The translations under genes and the position numbers were made by a program. The notes beneath the pieces were generated by a model. The model did not search any database, was not told the DNA's origin, and saw only the letters and a program-made list of their open reading frames with translations. Positions 19,204-31,122 of a stretch of 64,000 nucleotides of DNA are shown here, one piece after another; positions within the stretch are counted from its first letter, which is position 1, and each line of letters opens with the position of its first letter. The stretch comes from Lunularia cruciata (lineage: Eukaryota > Streptophyta > Marchantiopsida > Lunulariales > Lunulariaceae), in NCBI GenBank assembly GCA_948567375.1, contig OX419759.1:39409493-39473492 (forward strand). Direction: 5' to 3'.

Positions 19204-20974
19204 GATTCGAAAGTTTGAGAGGAGAGGAGTCCTGAAAGTTTGAGAAGCAATATCTCTCTACATACATTTCCAAACGTTGCGGTTTTGGTTTTTTTTGAAG
19301 CGCCTTGTCAAGACCTTTCCATAGCTACCAAGATTGTATCATTCTGAGCTTTGTGTAGAACGTTATGAGTGATTGAAATTTCAGACACAGGAGCTAGACT
19401 TGAGAGTTTGAATCTTCATCATATGGTGTCCAAATTGAGTGATTTTTGTGGCATTGGAAGCGCCTTTGGAAGGTCTTTTGATTGATACTAGGCGCGCTTG
19501 CAGAGCACATACACAAAGAAAATTATGAAGATTCGAATTCTGCCATCTCTCGGAGATTTTAGGGTTTGAGCTCAATTTTCAACACCTTGTAACTTTTTGG
19601 TTCCATGTCCAAATCTTTCAATCTTGATATCATTGGAAACAGCTTTGAAAGGGCTTTCTTTTGAATAATTGCTTGCTGAAGTTGGAGTTTTGTGGAAGAA
19701 GTTTCTAAATTCATCAATTTGTGTTCTTGTGCGGTTGGTGGTGCTCAAATTTGCAACTTTCAGATGCTTGAACTTTGGACTTACATCTTCAAATGAGGTG
19801 ATCTTGGTCTCATTAGAATCATCTTGTCAAGAGCTATTGATTGAAGTTAATTCATAGAATTTGAAGCTTTGTGCTTGAAGTTATGAGAATTTGAATTCTG
19901 TGATTTAATGAGGTTTAGAAGTTTACCATAGATAACTCTAGAGGATATAATTTCATGTCTATTAGCTCAAATGAGTTTATTTTGATTGATTGGATAGAAT
20001 TTCTCAAGAGCTTTTGATTGAGTCATCACTTGAAGATGTTGAAGAAGGTGAAGAAGTTGAAGAAGGTATTGTTCAAATCTCTTGTGCAGCCGGTGGTTCT
20101 CTATGGTGCTCAAATTTGGCATCCAGGTACTATGAAGACATGGTGGCAAAAGGAGTAGAAAGTTCAAAAATTGTTTTTGTGTGATGAACTTGGGATGAGG
20201 ACTCAAACTCCCTTTGTATTGATGCTTGCTGAAACCGGGTTTTTACCTCTTGAGACTGAAGCTTTGTTTTTAGTTATCACATATGCCACTAAGGTGAGGT
20301 CCATGGAGCATGAGAGACTTCCCTACCAAGCTTTTTGTGCCACTCTATCTGTCGGTTGGTATACAGATCTGGTTGCATGGGCCACAAGGTGGAATGTTTT
20401 TGAGCAACATTGGAGGTTGGAGCCTATTGCACTACGAGAAGTGATCAAGGAGCAATTCTTACTTCGCTTATGGCAGCAGCCCGGTACTAAGATGATGTTC
20501 TATCAGTTGTTTGTAAATCCTATGTTGGTGTATTGTGAGCAAAGTTATCTCTTGGCTAGGATTTCTACTTCACTTAGACATGTTATTGCTCAATATAGAA
20601 CTAGTTCTCATAGACTAGAAGTAGAACAAGGACGTTGGCAACAGATAGAGCACTCCATGCGACTTTGCAAATTGTGTATTATGAGCAAAGTTGAGGATGA
20701 GCACCATGTGTTTGTTGATTGCCCTTGTTACATGCAGATTAGAGTTAGACATGAGATTACTTGTAGTGATTTCTCTACTCTCTTACAAGTTGACGCTTTA
20801 GCTTTAGGGAAGTACATGATAGAGGTTAGTTTACATCGGACCAATTTGTTAGAGATTGGTTAGATGCGCTAGGCCCTTGCCTAGGCTCACATTTCATGTG
20901 TTTTGTATTGTGTTTCTAGCCTTTTGACTCTTTGGGTCTTTCAGGCTTTATATTTCATTGTTCATTGTTCATTG
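19204..20974 (+). mobile_element. Internally deleted LINE B (5' UTR joined to ORF2 C-terminus)
   Basis: 19204-20030 is B 5' UTR, including its first bases. At about 20030-20050, across a GAAGAAGGT/GTTGAAGAAG repetitive junction, it passes directly into the ORF2 thumb region, dropping ORF1, endonuclease and most of RT. The C-terminal ORF2 frame is open to a premature TAG at 20861-20863, three codons before the normal stop; 3' UTR and heptamer tail follow to 20974. It could only move in trans. Confidence 0.75.
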
Positions 20975-21043
20975 TATTGTGTTTCCAGCCTTTTAACTCT
21001 TTGGGTCTTTCGGGCTTTATATTTCATTGTTCATTGTCCATTG
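20975..21043 (+). mobile_element. Ultra-short LINE 3' end (69 bp)
   Basis: Contains only the last part of the 3' UTR, from TATTGTGTTTCC, plus tail units, immediately after the tail of the previous element. It may be an independent, extremely truncated insertion or a local duplication of the 3' end. Confidence 0.75.
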
Positions 21044-21254
21044 CTTGGTCACGCTCTTCCAAAGATCCTATGTCCAATTCCATGAGTGAGCACTTTTTGA
21101 GCTTTGGTGCCAATTGTAGCTTGAAGATTTTGAATGGCCTTTCTCAATTTCTAGAAACTTGTAAAAGCACATGCTTTGCCTCGGGTGGATCAAGCACTAA
21201 AGATTATATGCTCACTTTGGCTAATAGATTATATGCTCACTTTATGCTGAACTA
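21044..21254 (+). pseudogene. LINE ORF2 endonuclease fragment (B type)
   Basis: Matches the middle of the endonuclease domain (AWSRSSKDPMSNSMSEHF, CKSTCFASGGSS) and ends in a short direct repeat of AGATTATATGCTCACTTT near 21198-21245. Bases after that are unassigned up to the next element. Confidence 0.75.
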
Positions 21255-21272
21255 CCTTCTTGATTGTGTGAT

Positions 21273-21348
21273 AGACAGTGTGATAGACAGTGTGAGAGAC
21301 AGTGTGAGAGAGAAGAGATTTTTCGAGAGTGTGAGAGAGAAGAGATTT
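21273..21348 (+). repeat. Short tandem repeat at LINE A 5' edge
   Basis: Units of TGTGATAGACAG and TGTGAGAGACAG, then two GTGTGAGAGAGAAGAGATTT units, lie at the upstream border of the A 5' UTR. They may be the true 5' end of the element or flanking DNA; no other copy here extends that far. Confidence 0.6.
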
Positions 21349-23006
21349 CCCGAAAGTTTGGCATGTCATTTCTCAACATCTACCAGTCCAAACCTTACAA
21401 TCTTGGTCTTGTTAGAAGCGCCTTGCCAAGGGCTTTCTATGACCAACAAGATTGTAACATTCTGAGTTCTGTATCGAAAGTTATGGCCAATTGAATTTCT
21501 GACAATTGATCCATATTTGAGAGTACATTTCTTCCTCGTTATGAGTCCAAATGTAATGATTTTTGTGGCAGTGGATGCGCATTGACCAGCTCTTTCGATT
21601 GATATCAAGCACGCTCAAAGATCACATCTCTCCATGAAGTTACATGGATTCAAATTCTGTCTTCTTTGGCAGATTTTAGGGTTTGAACTGAAATTTTGAA
21701 TGACTGTATCTCTTCCAATACTTCTGCAAATGGAGTGACTAGGCATTCAGTAGAAGCTTTATGATCAGAGCTTTCATTCAAGGTAAAGCTTGTGCAGTTT
21801 GGAGTAGTACACAAAGAGTTCTAGAATTTTGAATCCTCAGGAAACCGTGAGGAGTTTATGTGATTGTGCGAAAATTTGGAGGGGTATTGCTCTACATTCA
21901 CAAGTGGAAATCAAGTGAAGATTGTTGCATCAGAATCTGTGCCTTACAAGCTCTCTTTCAAGGCCAAGCTCGCAGAATATGGAGGTCTGAGCAAGCAGTG
22001 GTGACAATTCTAATTCTCATCTATTCTTCATAAAGGGTTTTTGATTTTGGAGTTTCTTTAGCAGACACTCAGATACTTGTATCTTTTCCAATACTTGAGC
22101 AAATGGAGTTATTGGGGTTTCATTAGAAGCACCATTCCAAGAGCTTTGTTTCAAGCTAAATTGTGTGGAGTTTGGAGCAGTATACAAGGAGTTGTGGATT
22201 TTTGAATTCTCTGGAAGTTTTGAGAACTCCATGTGATAGATCAAAAATTTGGAGAGGTGTTGCTCTGTGGTCACAAGTGCAAATCCAGTGATTATTGATG
22301 CATCAAAACCTATGACTTACAAGCTCTGTTTCAAGTGAAAACTCGAAGCATATGGAAGTCTGAGCAAACAGTGGTGACAATTCTCATTCTGTCACAACTC
22401 TCGAATCTTGGTGTTTGGAGTACCAGCTTTGGAGGGCCAGTTCTCTTCACTCACAGACCCAATGCAGGTGATTCTTATATCATAAGAACCACACAGTCAT
22501 AAGCTTTCCATGGAATCTTTAGTTTGGAGAATTTGAGTATCCAAGGCAGATGATATGACCAATTGATTCACTCTGATACTGCCAAATACTTTGAGTTAAG
22601 ATTTACTACTTTGTGTGTAGATTCAAGCTATTGTATCTTTGTACTCAATGATCCAAATGAATTGATCTTTGTGTCATTAGAATTAACTCACTCAGACCTT
22701 TACATTGGAAATTCATTGCTTAAGGTTAGAGGACAGATTATCAGCTTTAGGTTCCTCAAATTTTGCAGCCTTTGGTAGCTCTAAGCATTGCAAATTTGGA
22801 AGGTAGTATCTTTGTGCTTACATATTCAAATGAGGTGATTTTTATCTCATTAGAACAAGTTTCTCAAGGCCCTTACTTCAACACCCACCAAGTAGTGCCC
22901 TACCTGTAAAATAGAAGCAATGTCTACTTGAAAATCTAGAAGTTTTGAAGTTGAAAGTAAAACTTCTAGATTGATTGTGACTGATTAGTGATTAGCGATT
23001 GGCACA

Positions 23007-23846
23007 ATGGAGGAGTCCCAGATGGTGAAAGATGTTGCTGATATAGCCATGAAGCAACAACAATTAGCTGAAATGTATAAGAAAGCAAATGATTTCCACA
23101 AGGAACTTAGAAGCTTCATGGCACCTATGTCCCAGTGCATGAGTACTCTCATGACTGATATGGAATTTGTAAAGGTTGAGATCACTAGTGTCAAAGAGTC
23201 TTTGAACCTAGTCAACCAAGAGATTCAATACCTCAAGAAGAGTTCTATTTCTCTGTTAACATCAACCAAGGGGATGGTTGATGCTACCAAGAAAGTTGCT
23301 TCCTCGGGAGCACAAGCCAATGATATTGCTACACAAGGCGGAGGGCTCCAACAGATTGTGGACACACTAGAAGTGAAGATGAAGTCTTATGCTGAAGCTA
23401 CTAAGGTGGCTCAAATCTCTTGCTTGCAAGAGCATGAGGTTGAGAAGGAGAACCAATTGGTCAAGATGAAGAACTTGAGAATTTGAGGTTTGCCAAAGAC
23501 TGAGAAGGAAGACACCAAGGCCATAGTGTGTGAGTTAATTGCTGATTCTTTGAGAGTCCATGATCCTCAGATTTTGCAAGCATATAGATTGGGACAACAA
23601 GGTGCACAACCAAGAAGCATTTTGGTGAGGTTTGGCTTAGAAACTCAAAGGAATGCAGTGATGGATAACAAGGCTATACTGAAGGGGCGGCGTATTTGGT
23701 TGGACCCTGATCTCACACCTCTCCAATGGCAAGCAAAGAAGGGAGAATTAGCAAAAGTGAAGGAGGCTCAACAAGCAGGTTTTGTTGCATTCTTGAGAGA
23801 CAATAGAGCTGTGATCACCCAAAGGAAATTGTCAACTACTGCATAG
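23007..23846 (+). pseudogene. LINE A ORF1 with internal TGA
   Basis: Same 279-residue layout as the intact A ORF1, with a TCA-to-TGA stop at 23484-23486 just before the RRM-like core (in NLRISGLP). The first 159 residues would make a coiled-coil-only protein. The same stop at the same codon occurs in the copy at 58817, so the lesion is shared by descent. Confidence 0.85.
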
Positions 23847-23956
23847 CAATTCCAGACCCTTAGAGTGTTGTTTTGGAATGTTCATGGTCTCACACATACC
23901 ATGTACTCAAGCTTTGGGTCTTTCGGGCTTTATATTTCATTGTTCATTGTTCATTG

Positions 23957-24709
23957 ATATTCTGAAATTGTGTGATGTAACTTCTCACTAAGCCAATCTG
24001 TCTCAACTCCGCCAATTTATCTCGTGCATCTTGGGTGGCATTTATAGTCTGAAATTGACCAAGTATTGCATCCTTGAATTCTGCCCATGTAAAAATTGGT
24101 GTAACAATTTGTCGTTCAGCTCTTTCTACTTGGAGTTGCCACCAAAGTTTTTCCATGCCATCCAAATGGTTAGAAGCCAAGAGAATTTATTTCCGCTCGT
24201 GTTGAAGATTGGTGGCTTCAAAGTAACGTTCACAGTCAAACACAAAATTCTCCACTATGCCTGGAAGATTCTTGCCTTCAAACACCTTGGGTTTCGGAAA
24301 TCAAATGCGATCTTCTCCATCTCAAACTAGCGCTCTGTCTATCTGTTCTCGTAGTTGCTAGTCTTGTTCATCCAACAATCAAGTAAGATGTTCGATTTGT
24401 TGTTGCATTCCAAGGATAACATCCGGTATTGCTGCCATCGCTACTACTCTATTCTACTACCCTCAATTTATCTAGTTGATTAACACATAGATACAACACG
24501 TCCACCATTCTCCATAAGTTACAATTGGAAGTATCAAGGGTTCCTCTGACACGGTGATCATATGTAGAAAATCCTGCCCAAAGCGCAAGCTATGTAACTG
24601 GGAAGCTTCCTAGATACTTTTGGAATATTCTAGGCTAATTTGTCTTATTTGCTTCTTCGTGAGCCTGACTAACTTTGTCACTAAACTCCATATTGTTACA
24701 ATAACCTTG
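23957..24709 (-). pseudogene. LTR-retrotransposon gag relic, unrelated to the LINEs
   Basis: On the minus strand, from an ATG near 24436, an interrupted frame shows PKVFEGKNLPG, ENFVFDCERYFEA, then WWQLQVERAER, TWAEFKDAILGQF and LRSYITQFQN-like sequence, characteristic of the plant Retrotrans_gag domain. Several stops break it. 24437-24709 would be its leader. It is cut at 23957 by a LINE tail and at 24709 by LINE sequence. It is not the same family as the element at 30423-38244, whose gag differs. Confidence 0.7.
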
Positions 24710-24852
24710 TTATCCATCATTGCATTCCTTTGAGTTTCTGAGCCAAACCTCACCAAAATGCTTCTTGGTTGTGCACCTTGTTGTCCCAATCTATATGCTT
24801 GCAAAATCTGAGGATCATGAACTCTCAAAGAATCAGCAATAAACTCACATGA
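24710..24852 (-). pseudogene. LINE A ORF1 fragment, part of the minus-strand A element
   Basis: Matches the RRM-like part of ORF1 (VHDPQILQAYRLGQQ, RSILVRFGSE). It is the downstream portion of an ORF1 whose upstream part lies at 38245-38759; the two halves are separated by LINE insertions and by the Ty3/gypsy element. Confidence 0.8.
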
Positions 24853-25008
24853 CTGAGGTTAGTATACATCGTACCAATTTGTTACAGATTGGTCAGATGC
24901 CCTAGGCCCTTGCCTAGGCTCACATTTCATGTGTTTTGTATTGTGTTCCCAGCCTTTTGACTCTTTGGGTCTTTCGGGCTTTATATTTCATTGTTTCATT
25001 GTTTCATA
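24853..25008 (+). mobile_element. 5'-truncated LINE, 3' end only, octamer tail
   Basis: Begins at codons just before the ORF2 stop, with TAG at 24902-24904, the hairpin, 3' UTR and TTTCATTG tail. It sits between two halves of a CACATACTAT target sequence next to the larger B insertion. Its own target duplication is only about 2-3 bp. Confidence 0.8.
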
Positions 25009-25432
25009 TACTATTGATTGAGCTATTGATTGAAATTCATTTCATAGAATTTGAAGCTTTGTGGTTGCAGTTATGAGCATTTGAATTCTGTGATTCAATG
25101 AGGTTTAGAAGTTTACCATAGAGAACTCTAGAGGCCATAACTTCATGTCTATTGGCTCAAATGACTTCATTTTTGATTCATTGGATAGAATTTCTCAAGA
25201 GCTTTTGATTGAGTCATCTATTGTAGATTTTAAATTAGTGTAGCCAAGGTTATGAATTTTTGAAATCTGTAGGGTTTCAAAATTTTCATGTAGGAAAAAC
25301 TCAAATTCAAAAGTTTATAACTTTTGATTTACAAGTCCAAAGGAGTTGATTTTTGGTGTAGAGCTATTGGTGTTCACAGAGTGTGAGTGAACCAAAGGAT
25401 ACATTCTCATAGTATCTGTTAGAAATTTTAGA

Positions 25433-27078
25433 ATGGAAGCTTCCAAGATGATGCAAGACATTGCTGAGATAGCTTCAAAACAGCAACAACTTGCTGAAAT
25501 GTATAGAAAAACAAATGACTTCCACAAGGAACTCAAGAGCTTTTTTGCCCCCATGTCTCAATGCATGAACACTCTTATGGCAGATTTGCAAACCGTAAGA
25601 GTTGATGTCTTGACTGTGAAAGAATCTCTGAATTCGATCACCGTAGATATCCAAGAACTCAAGAAGAGTAGCAATTTGATGTTAGACTCCACCAAGGGTA
25701 TGGTGGATGCTACTGAGAAGGTTGCTTCCTTGGGAGCACAAGCCACCAACATTGCTTCACAAAATGGAGGGTTGCAAGAGATGGTTGACACATTAGAGGT
25801 CAAGATGAAGTCATATGCTGAAGCTACAAAGGTGGCTCAAATCTCTTACTTGCAAGAGCATGAGGTTGAGAACAATGAACAATGAACAATGAAATATAAA
25901 GCCCGAAAGACCCAAAGAGTCAAAAGGCTAGAAACACAATACAAAACACATGAATTGTGAGCCTAAGCAAGGGCCTAGGGCATCTGACCAATCTGTAACA
26001 AATTGGTCCGATGTAAACTAACCTTTGTCATGTACTTCCCTAATGCTAAAGCTTCAACCTGTAAGAGAGTTGAGAAATCACTACAAGTCATCTGATGTCT
26101 AACTCAAATCTGCATGTAACAAGGGCAAACAATCAACACATGATGCTCAAACTCAACTTTGCTCATAATACACAATTTGCAAAGTCGCATGGAGTGCTCT
26201 ATCTGCTGCCAACGTCCTTGTTCTACTTCTAGTCTATGAGAACTAGTTCTATATTGAGCAATAACATGTCTAAGTGAAGTAGAAATCCTAGCCAAGAGAT
26301 AATCTTGCTCACAATACACCAACATAGGATTTACAAACTGCTGATAGAACACCATCTTGGTACCGGGCTGCTGCCATAAGCGAAGTAAGAACTGCTCCTT
26401 GATCACTTCTCGTAGTGCAATAGGCTCCAACCTCCAATGTCGCTCACAAACATTCCACCTTGTGGCCCATGCAATCAGATCTGTATACCAACCGACAGAT
26501 AGAGTGGCACAAAAAGCTTGGTAGGGAAGTCTCTCATGCTCCATGGATCTCACCTTAGTGGCATATGTGATAGCTAAAAACAAAGCTTCAGCCTCAAGTG
26601 GCAAAAACCCGGTTTCAGCAAGCAGCAATACATAAGGAGTTTGAGTCCTCACCCCAAGTTCATCACACAAAAACAATTTCTCCACCAATTGGTCAGAATG
26701 AAGAACTTGAGGATTTCAGGTTTGCCTGAGATTGAGAAGGAAGACACCAAGGCCATAGTGTGTGAGTTTATTGCTGATTCTTTGAGAGTCCATGATCCTC
26801 AGATTTTGCAAGCATATAAATTGGGACAACAAGGTGCACAACCAAGAAGCATTTTGGTGAGGTTTGGCTCAGAAACTCAAAGGAATGCAATGATGGGGAA
26901 CAAAGCTATACTAAAGGGGCGGCGTATCTGGTTGGACCCTGATCTCACACCTCTCCAATGGCAAGCAAAGAAGGGAGAATTAGCAAAAGTGAAGGAGGCT
27001 CAACAAGCAGGTTTTGTTGCATTCTTGAGAGATAATAGAGTTGTGATTTCTCAAAAGAAATTATCAGCTACTACATAG
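25433..27078 (+). pseudogene. LINE B ORF1 disrupted by a LINE insertion
   Basis: First 146 codons (25433-25870) are the B coiled-coil region. The frame is broken by the minus-strand LINE at 25871-26688 and resumes at 26689 with QLVRMKNLRISGLPE to the TAG at 27076-27078. About five target bases (GGAGA) appear to have been lost at the insertion point. Without the insert it closely matches the intact B ORF1. Confidence 0.85.
25871..26688 (-). mobile_element. 5'-truncated LINE, minus strand, inside ORF1
   Basis: Three heptamer units of tail, 3' UTR, then the ORF2 C-terminal region from about residue 845 to the stop, with the CCHC knuckle altered in part (VEFEHHVLIVC). About 820 bp. The 5' truncation point lies near KLFLCDELG. 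Confidence 0.85.
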
Positions 27079-30000
27079 CAATTCCAGACCTTTAGAGTAC
27101 TGTTTTGGAATGTTCATGGGCTCACACATACCAAGTACTCCAGCGCTAAGCCTTTGTGGGATGATGCTGATCTGATCAATCTTGTGGAGACATGGGAACA
27201 TGAAGGAAACACCATTCAAGACATTGAAGGATTCACTCTTGTTGGTTCAACCTGGAACAAGCGGAGACAACACAAAGGAAGGGGCTTTGGAGGTATTGCT
27301 ACTTACGTCAGATTTGGCTTTGAGAAATCAGTCTCTTTGATAGGTCAAGATTCAACTGGACAATACCAATGGCTGAGGATTGGAGGAGTTGCCACATCTT
27401 GCTTCATTGCTGTTTGTTACTTTGCCCCGTTGACATCACCAATCTATTCAAGTGGACTTCTCAACACCATGCAGCTTTTCCATTCCTTGACGAAGGATGT
27501 GTTAGAGTTTCAAAGTAAAGGTGCAGTCCTTGTTCTTGGTGATTTCAATGCTAGGATCCAAGCCTCTCAGATCCCTGACTTGAGCGACCTTGAGAATGAT
27601 CCTTTCCACAGCTTGATAGACCATTCTAGTGCTTGGTCACGCTCTTCCAAAGATCCTATGTCCAATTCCATGAATGAGCACTTTTTGAGCTTTGGTGCCA
27701 ATTGTAGCTTGAAGATCTTGAATGACCTTTCTCAATTTCCAGAAACTTGTAAAAGCACATGCTTTGCCTCAGGTGGATCAAGCACCATAGATTATATGCT
27801 CACTTCAGCTAATGATATCCATCTTGTCTCAAATTTTGCTGTTTTAGATCCTAAACCAGAATCAGACCATGCACCTCTATCCTGTACCATCCTTTTTCCT
27901 TGCCTCAATAGAACCACATTACCTATAGACCATGATTTTAGAGGCAAACTTTGTCTAGATTTTCACAAGAGAGACTTGTACCAACAAGCTATCCAAGAGA
28001 AATTGAGTTCTATGGAGTGAGAGTTCTGATTTTCAACAACGTAGTGATCAATTGATTGAACTTCTTCAATCTACATCAACTTCTTTGTTTCCAAGAGGCT
28101 CCCACAGGAAGAGACTTGGTCTCCCTTGCAATAGATGGTATGATGCTGATTGCAAAATGGCAAGGATCAAAGCTATGGATAGATCTCTTGATCAGATTGC
28201 ACAAAATCAAGCTTTTGTTTTATATAGAAAGTTGGTGAAGTGCAAAAAGCGGGCATTTCTAAGACTCAAAGGAGTTGAGTTGAGCACTGAATTGAGGAGC
28301 AATCCGAAGGCTTTCTGGAAGAAAGTAACCATCAGATCTCCATCTCCATCGCTGGACCTGAATGAGCTTTGTGACTATGTGAAGGATTTGTACTTTTTCC
28401 CAAATGCTCCAAGCATGGCACCTTGCCTTGGATCTGCTCTCACCATCTCTGAAGCTGATGTCAAGTACCAATTGAAGAAGTTGGCCAATGGTAAGGCTGA
28501 AGACCTTGATGGACTATGTGTTGAACTTTTGAAGTGGGGCGGTAGCCAACTGATTTCAATACTCACTTCTCATTTGAATGAGGCAATCAAGTGTGGCTTT
28601 CCGGATAGATGGTGCTTCAAGAAGGTAGTTCCTATTCACAAGTCTGGCCAGAGAGATGTTGTCACCGATTACCGTACCATACTTGTCGGTAGTGTCTTTG
28701 CCAAGTTGTATGGTCGAATTTTGGAGTCAAGGTTGAGCACTTGGGCTGAAAAGCACAAAATTTGAGCTAAGTGCCAAGCTGGTTTCAAATTAGGCTTTAG
28801 TACTTTGGACCACCTATTGGTACTTCATGTTTTGTGGTGCAAATCCAAGGGGGTTGGGAGAGTTCTCTATGTTGCCTTTATTGATTTCAGGAAGGCCTTT
28901 GAGAAGGTGGTGAGGAAATCTCTAAGTGAGAGACTCATTGAAGTGGGTGTTTCAGCTGATCTGATTGGTGCTATCTCTAGACTCTATGAGAAAGTGATTG
29001 TGAAACTTTCTTCTTTGAGCTCTCAAGATGTCCTTAGCACAATGGGTGTGATCCAAGGCTGCTCTCTATCTCCAACTCTGTTCGGAATCTTCATCGATGA
29101 TCTAGAGAGTCTACTCATGGAAGCTGGAGCTACAGGTGTACAGGTTGGCTCTTTCATGATACATGCACTCCTTTATGCAGATGATGTAGTGCTTCTCTCC
29201 ACAAATCCATAGAGTTTACAGAAGCTGTTGGATTCTCTACTTTGCTTTTGCAATCAAACAAAGATGGAGGTGAACCTTGACAAGTCCAAGGTCATTGTGG
29301 TGGGTTCTAAAGGTGTCACACCTTTCTTTTTTGATGGACAGCAATTGGAGTAGGTTTCTTCTTATAAGTACTTGGGCCTTGAGTTTTCTCATGACTATAG
29401 TTGGTCTACTTGTGTGAAGATGAGAATCAATGCAGGCTTTAGAGCTTTGTATTCACTCATGAACCGTAGTAGACTTGCTCACCTCACCACATGGGAGTTG
29501 AAGAAGGTGCTGTTCAGATCTCTTGTGCAGCCGGTGGTTCTCTATGGTGCTCAGATTTGGGGTCCAGGTACTAAGAAGACATGGTAGCAAAAGGTGGAGA
29601 AAGTTCAGAAATTGTTTTTGTGTGATGAACTTGGGGTGAGGACTCAAACTCCTTATGTATTCCTGCTTGCTGAAACAGGGTTTTTACCTCTTGAGGCTGA
29701 AGCTTTGTTTTTAGCTATCACATATGCCACTAAGGTGAGGTCAATGGAGCATGAGAGACTTCCCTACCAAGCTTTTTGTGCCACTCTATCTATTGGTTGG
29801 TATACAGATCTGATTGCATGGGCCACTAGGTGGAATGTTTCAGAGCGACATTGGAGATTGGAGCCTATTGCACTACGAGAAGTGATCAAGGAGCAGTTCT
29901 TACTTCGCCTATGGCAGCAACCCGGTACCAAGATGGTGTTCTATCAGCAATTTGTAAATCCTATGTTGGTGTATTGTGAGCAAGATTATCTCTTGGCTAG

Positions 30001-30313
30001 GATTTCTACTTCACTTAGACATGTTATTGCTCAGTATAGAACTAGTTCTCATAGACTAGAAGTAGAACAAGGACGTTGGCAGCAGATAGAGCACTCCATG
30101 CGACTTTGCAAATTGTGTATTATGAGCAAAGTTGAGGATGAGCATCATGTGTTTATTGATTGCCCTAGTTACATGCTGATCAGAGTTAGACATCAGATTA
30201 TTTGTCGTGATTTCTCTACTCTCTTACAGGTTGAAGTTTTAGCGTTAGGGAAGTACATGACAGAAGTTAGTTTACATCGGACCAATTTGTTACAGATTGG
30301 TCAGATGCCCTAG
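27079..30313 (+). pseudogene. LINE B ORF2, multiple stops
   Basis: Endonuclease region open to 28020, where an inserted base gives a stop at SSMEW. Further lesions are TGA at 28762-28764 (CGA in KIRAKC), TAG near 29210, 29352 and 29587. YADDVVLLS is kept. It shares FKLG, AFEKVVRKS and FIDCPSYMLIRVRHQIIC with the copy at 48806-52074 and with the short insert at 42068, defining a B2 group. The stop is at 30311-30313. Confidence 0.9.
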
Positions 30314-30422
30314 GCCCTTGCCTAGGCTCACATCTCATGTGTTTTGTATTGTGTTTCTAGCCTTTTGACTCTTTGGGTCTTTCAGGCTTTATATTTCATT
30401 GTTCATTGTTCATACTATGGCC

Positions 30423-31101
30423 TGTAACACCCATTTGTGCATGTGTGTGGTATTGTGATATTTAGCTTGGTATTACAAGTACTTAAGAGATATTATTTAT
30501 ATAGAGATAAAGGATGGTTCTATATTAGTCATGGTTAGCTAAAGTTAGTCATAGCTAAGGTAGATGGGACCTTACTTTAGAGGAAGTAGAAAAGATGAGC
30601 ACCACTATTTTGGATTTTAGTGTGTTGACTTGGTATTATTCCTAGGTGTTTGGCTTTGGGGAAAGAGTTGAGAACTCTTGGGCCCGCAAGCCTTTTTGTT
30701 TTGGATTCTTCTTTAGTCCAAGGATAGCCCATGTGAAGGAATCCTTGCTTTAGTGGTTGGGTCAAGATAAGGGGAATATGCCCATGTGAATGGATATTCC
30801 TTTCTACTTTTTGACTTTACTTGACTTTTAGTCTAGTAACTTGAGTTACTACGGTAATTAGTAACTTTGGTACGTAACTATTTCACAAGTATATAAACAA
30901 GGAGTGAGGAGGTACTCATCATCCTTTCATTTGCAACTATCTCTCTCTCATTGAGTTCTCTAGTGAGCAATGTCTTGAGTCTTGGAGTGTTAGCCTTGGA
31001 GGAGTATGATGGAGTTAGGGTTCCTTGCCTTCTTAGTCCATGGTGCGCTACCATAATAGCCATCAGAGGTTCATCTTGAGTGAGAGACAGGCCGGCTCAC
31101 A
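30423..31101 (+). repeat. 5' LTR
   Basis: 679 bp, TG...CA ends. TATATAAA at 30890-30897 is a likely TATA box. It differs from the 3' LTR at three positions by my reading (G/A in CATAGCTAAGGTAG, A/G in GGAGTTAGGGTT, T/C in TTCATCTTGAG), so the insertion is young. Confidence 0.95.
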
Positions 31102-31105
31102 TTTT

Positions 31106-31122
31106 TGGTTCCGTTGCCGGGA
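31106..31122 (+). other. Primer-binding site, tRNA-Asp-like
   Basis: TGGTTCCGTTGCCGGGA lies 4 bp inside the LTR. It resembles the complement of the plant tRNA-Asp 3' end (TGGCGCCGTTGCCGGGGA), with two substitutions and one missing G. Confidence 0.6.

Larger units (their letters stand above)
21255..23956 (+). mobile_element. ORF1-only LINE A derivative (ORF2 deleted)
   Basis: Diverged A-type 5' UTR (modules recognisable, for example near 21383 and 21543), ORF1 at 23007-23846, the ORF1/ORF2 junction and the first ~17 codons of ORF2. Then a direct jump at 23913/23914 to the last ~43 bp of the 3' UTR and heptamer tail. It resembles in layout the HAL1 (half-L1) elements of mammals. ORF1 carries a stop, so even ORF1p may not be full length. 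Confidence 0.7.
25009..30410 (+). mobile_element. LINE B, 5'-truncated, inserted in minus-strand LINE A
   Basis: Partial 5' UTR (25013-25432), ORF1 split by a minus-strand LINE, ORF2 27079-30313, 3' UTR and heptamer tail to 30410. ATACTAT on the left (near 25007-25014) and CATACTAT on the right (30411-30418) look like a 7-bp target-site duplication; the original site is in ORF1 of the minus-strand A element. Confidence 0.8.

Noticed and set aside
23900-23960. Splicing as the cause of the ORF2 deletion in the ORF1-only LINE
   Set aside because: The intact A sequence has no GT after the left breakpoint and no AG before the right one, so a retrocopied spliced transcript is not supported.
30577-31063. 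Minus-strand open frames inside the LTRs (also at 37720 and 38021)
   Set aside because: They are present because the two LTRs are copies of each other, and contain no recognisable domain.
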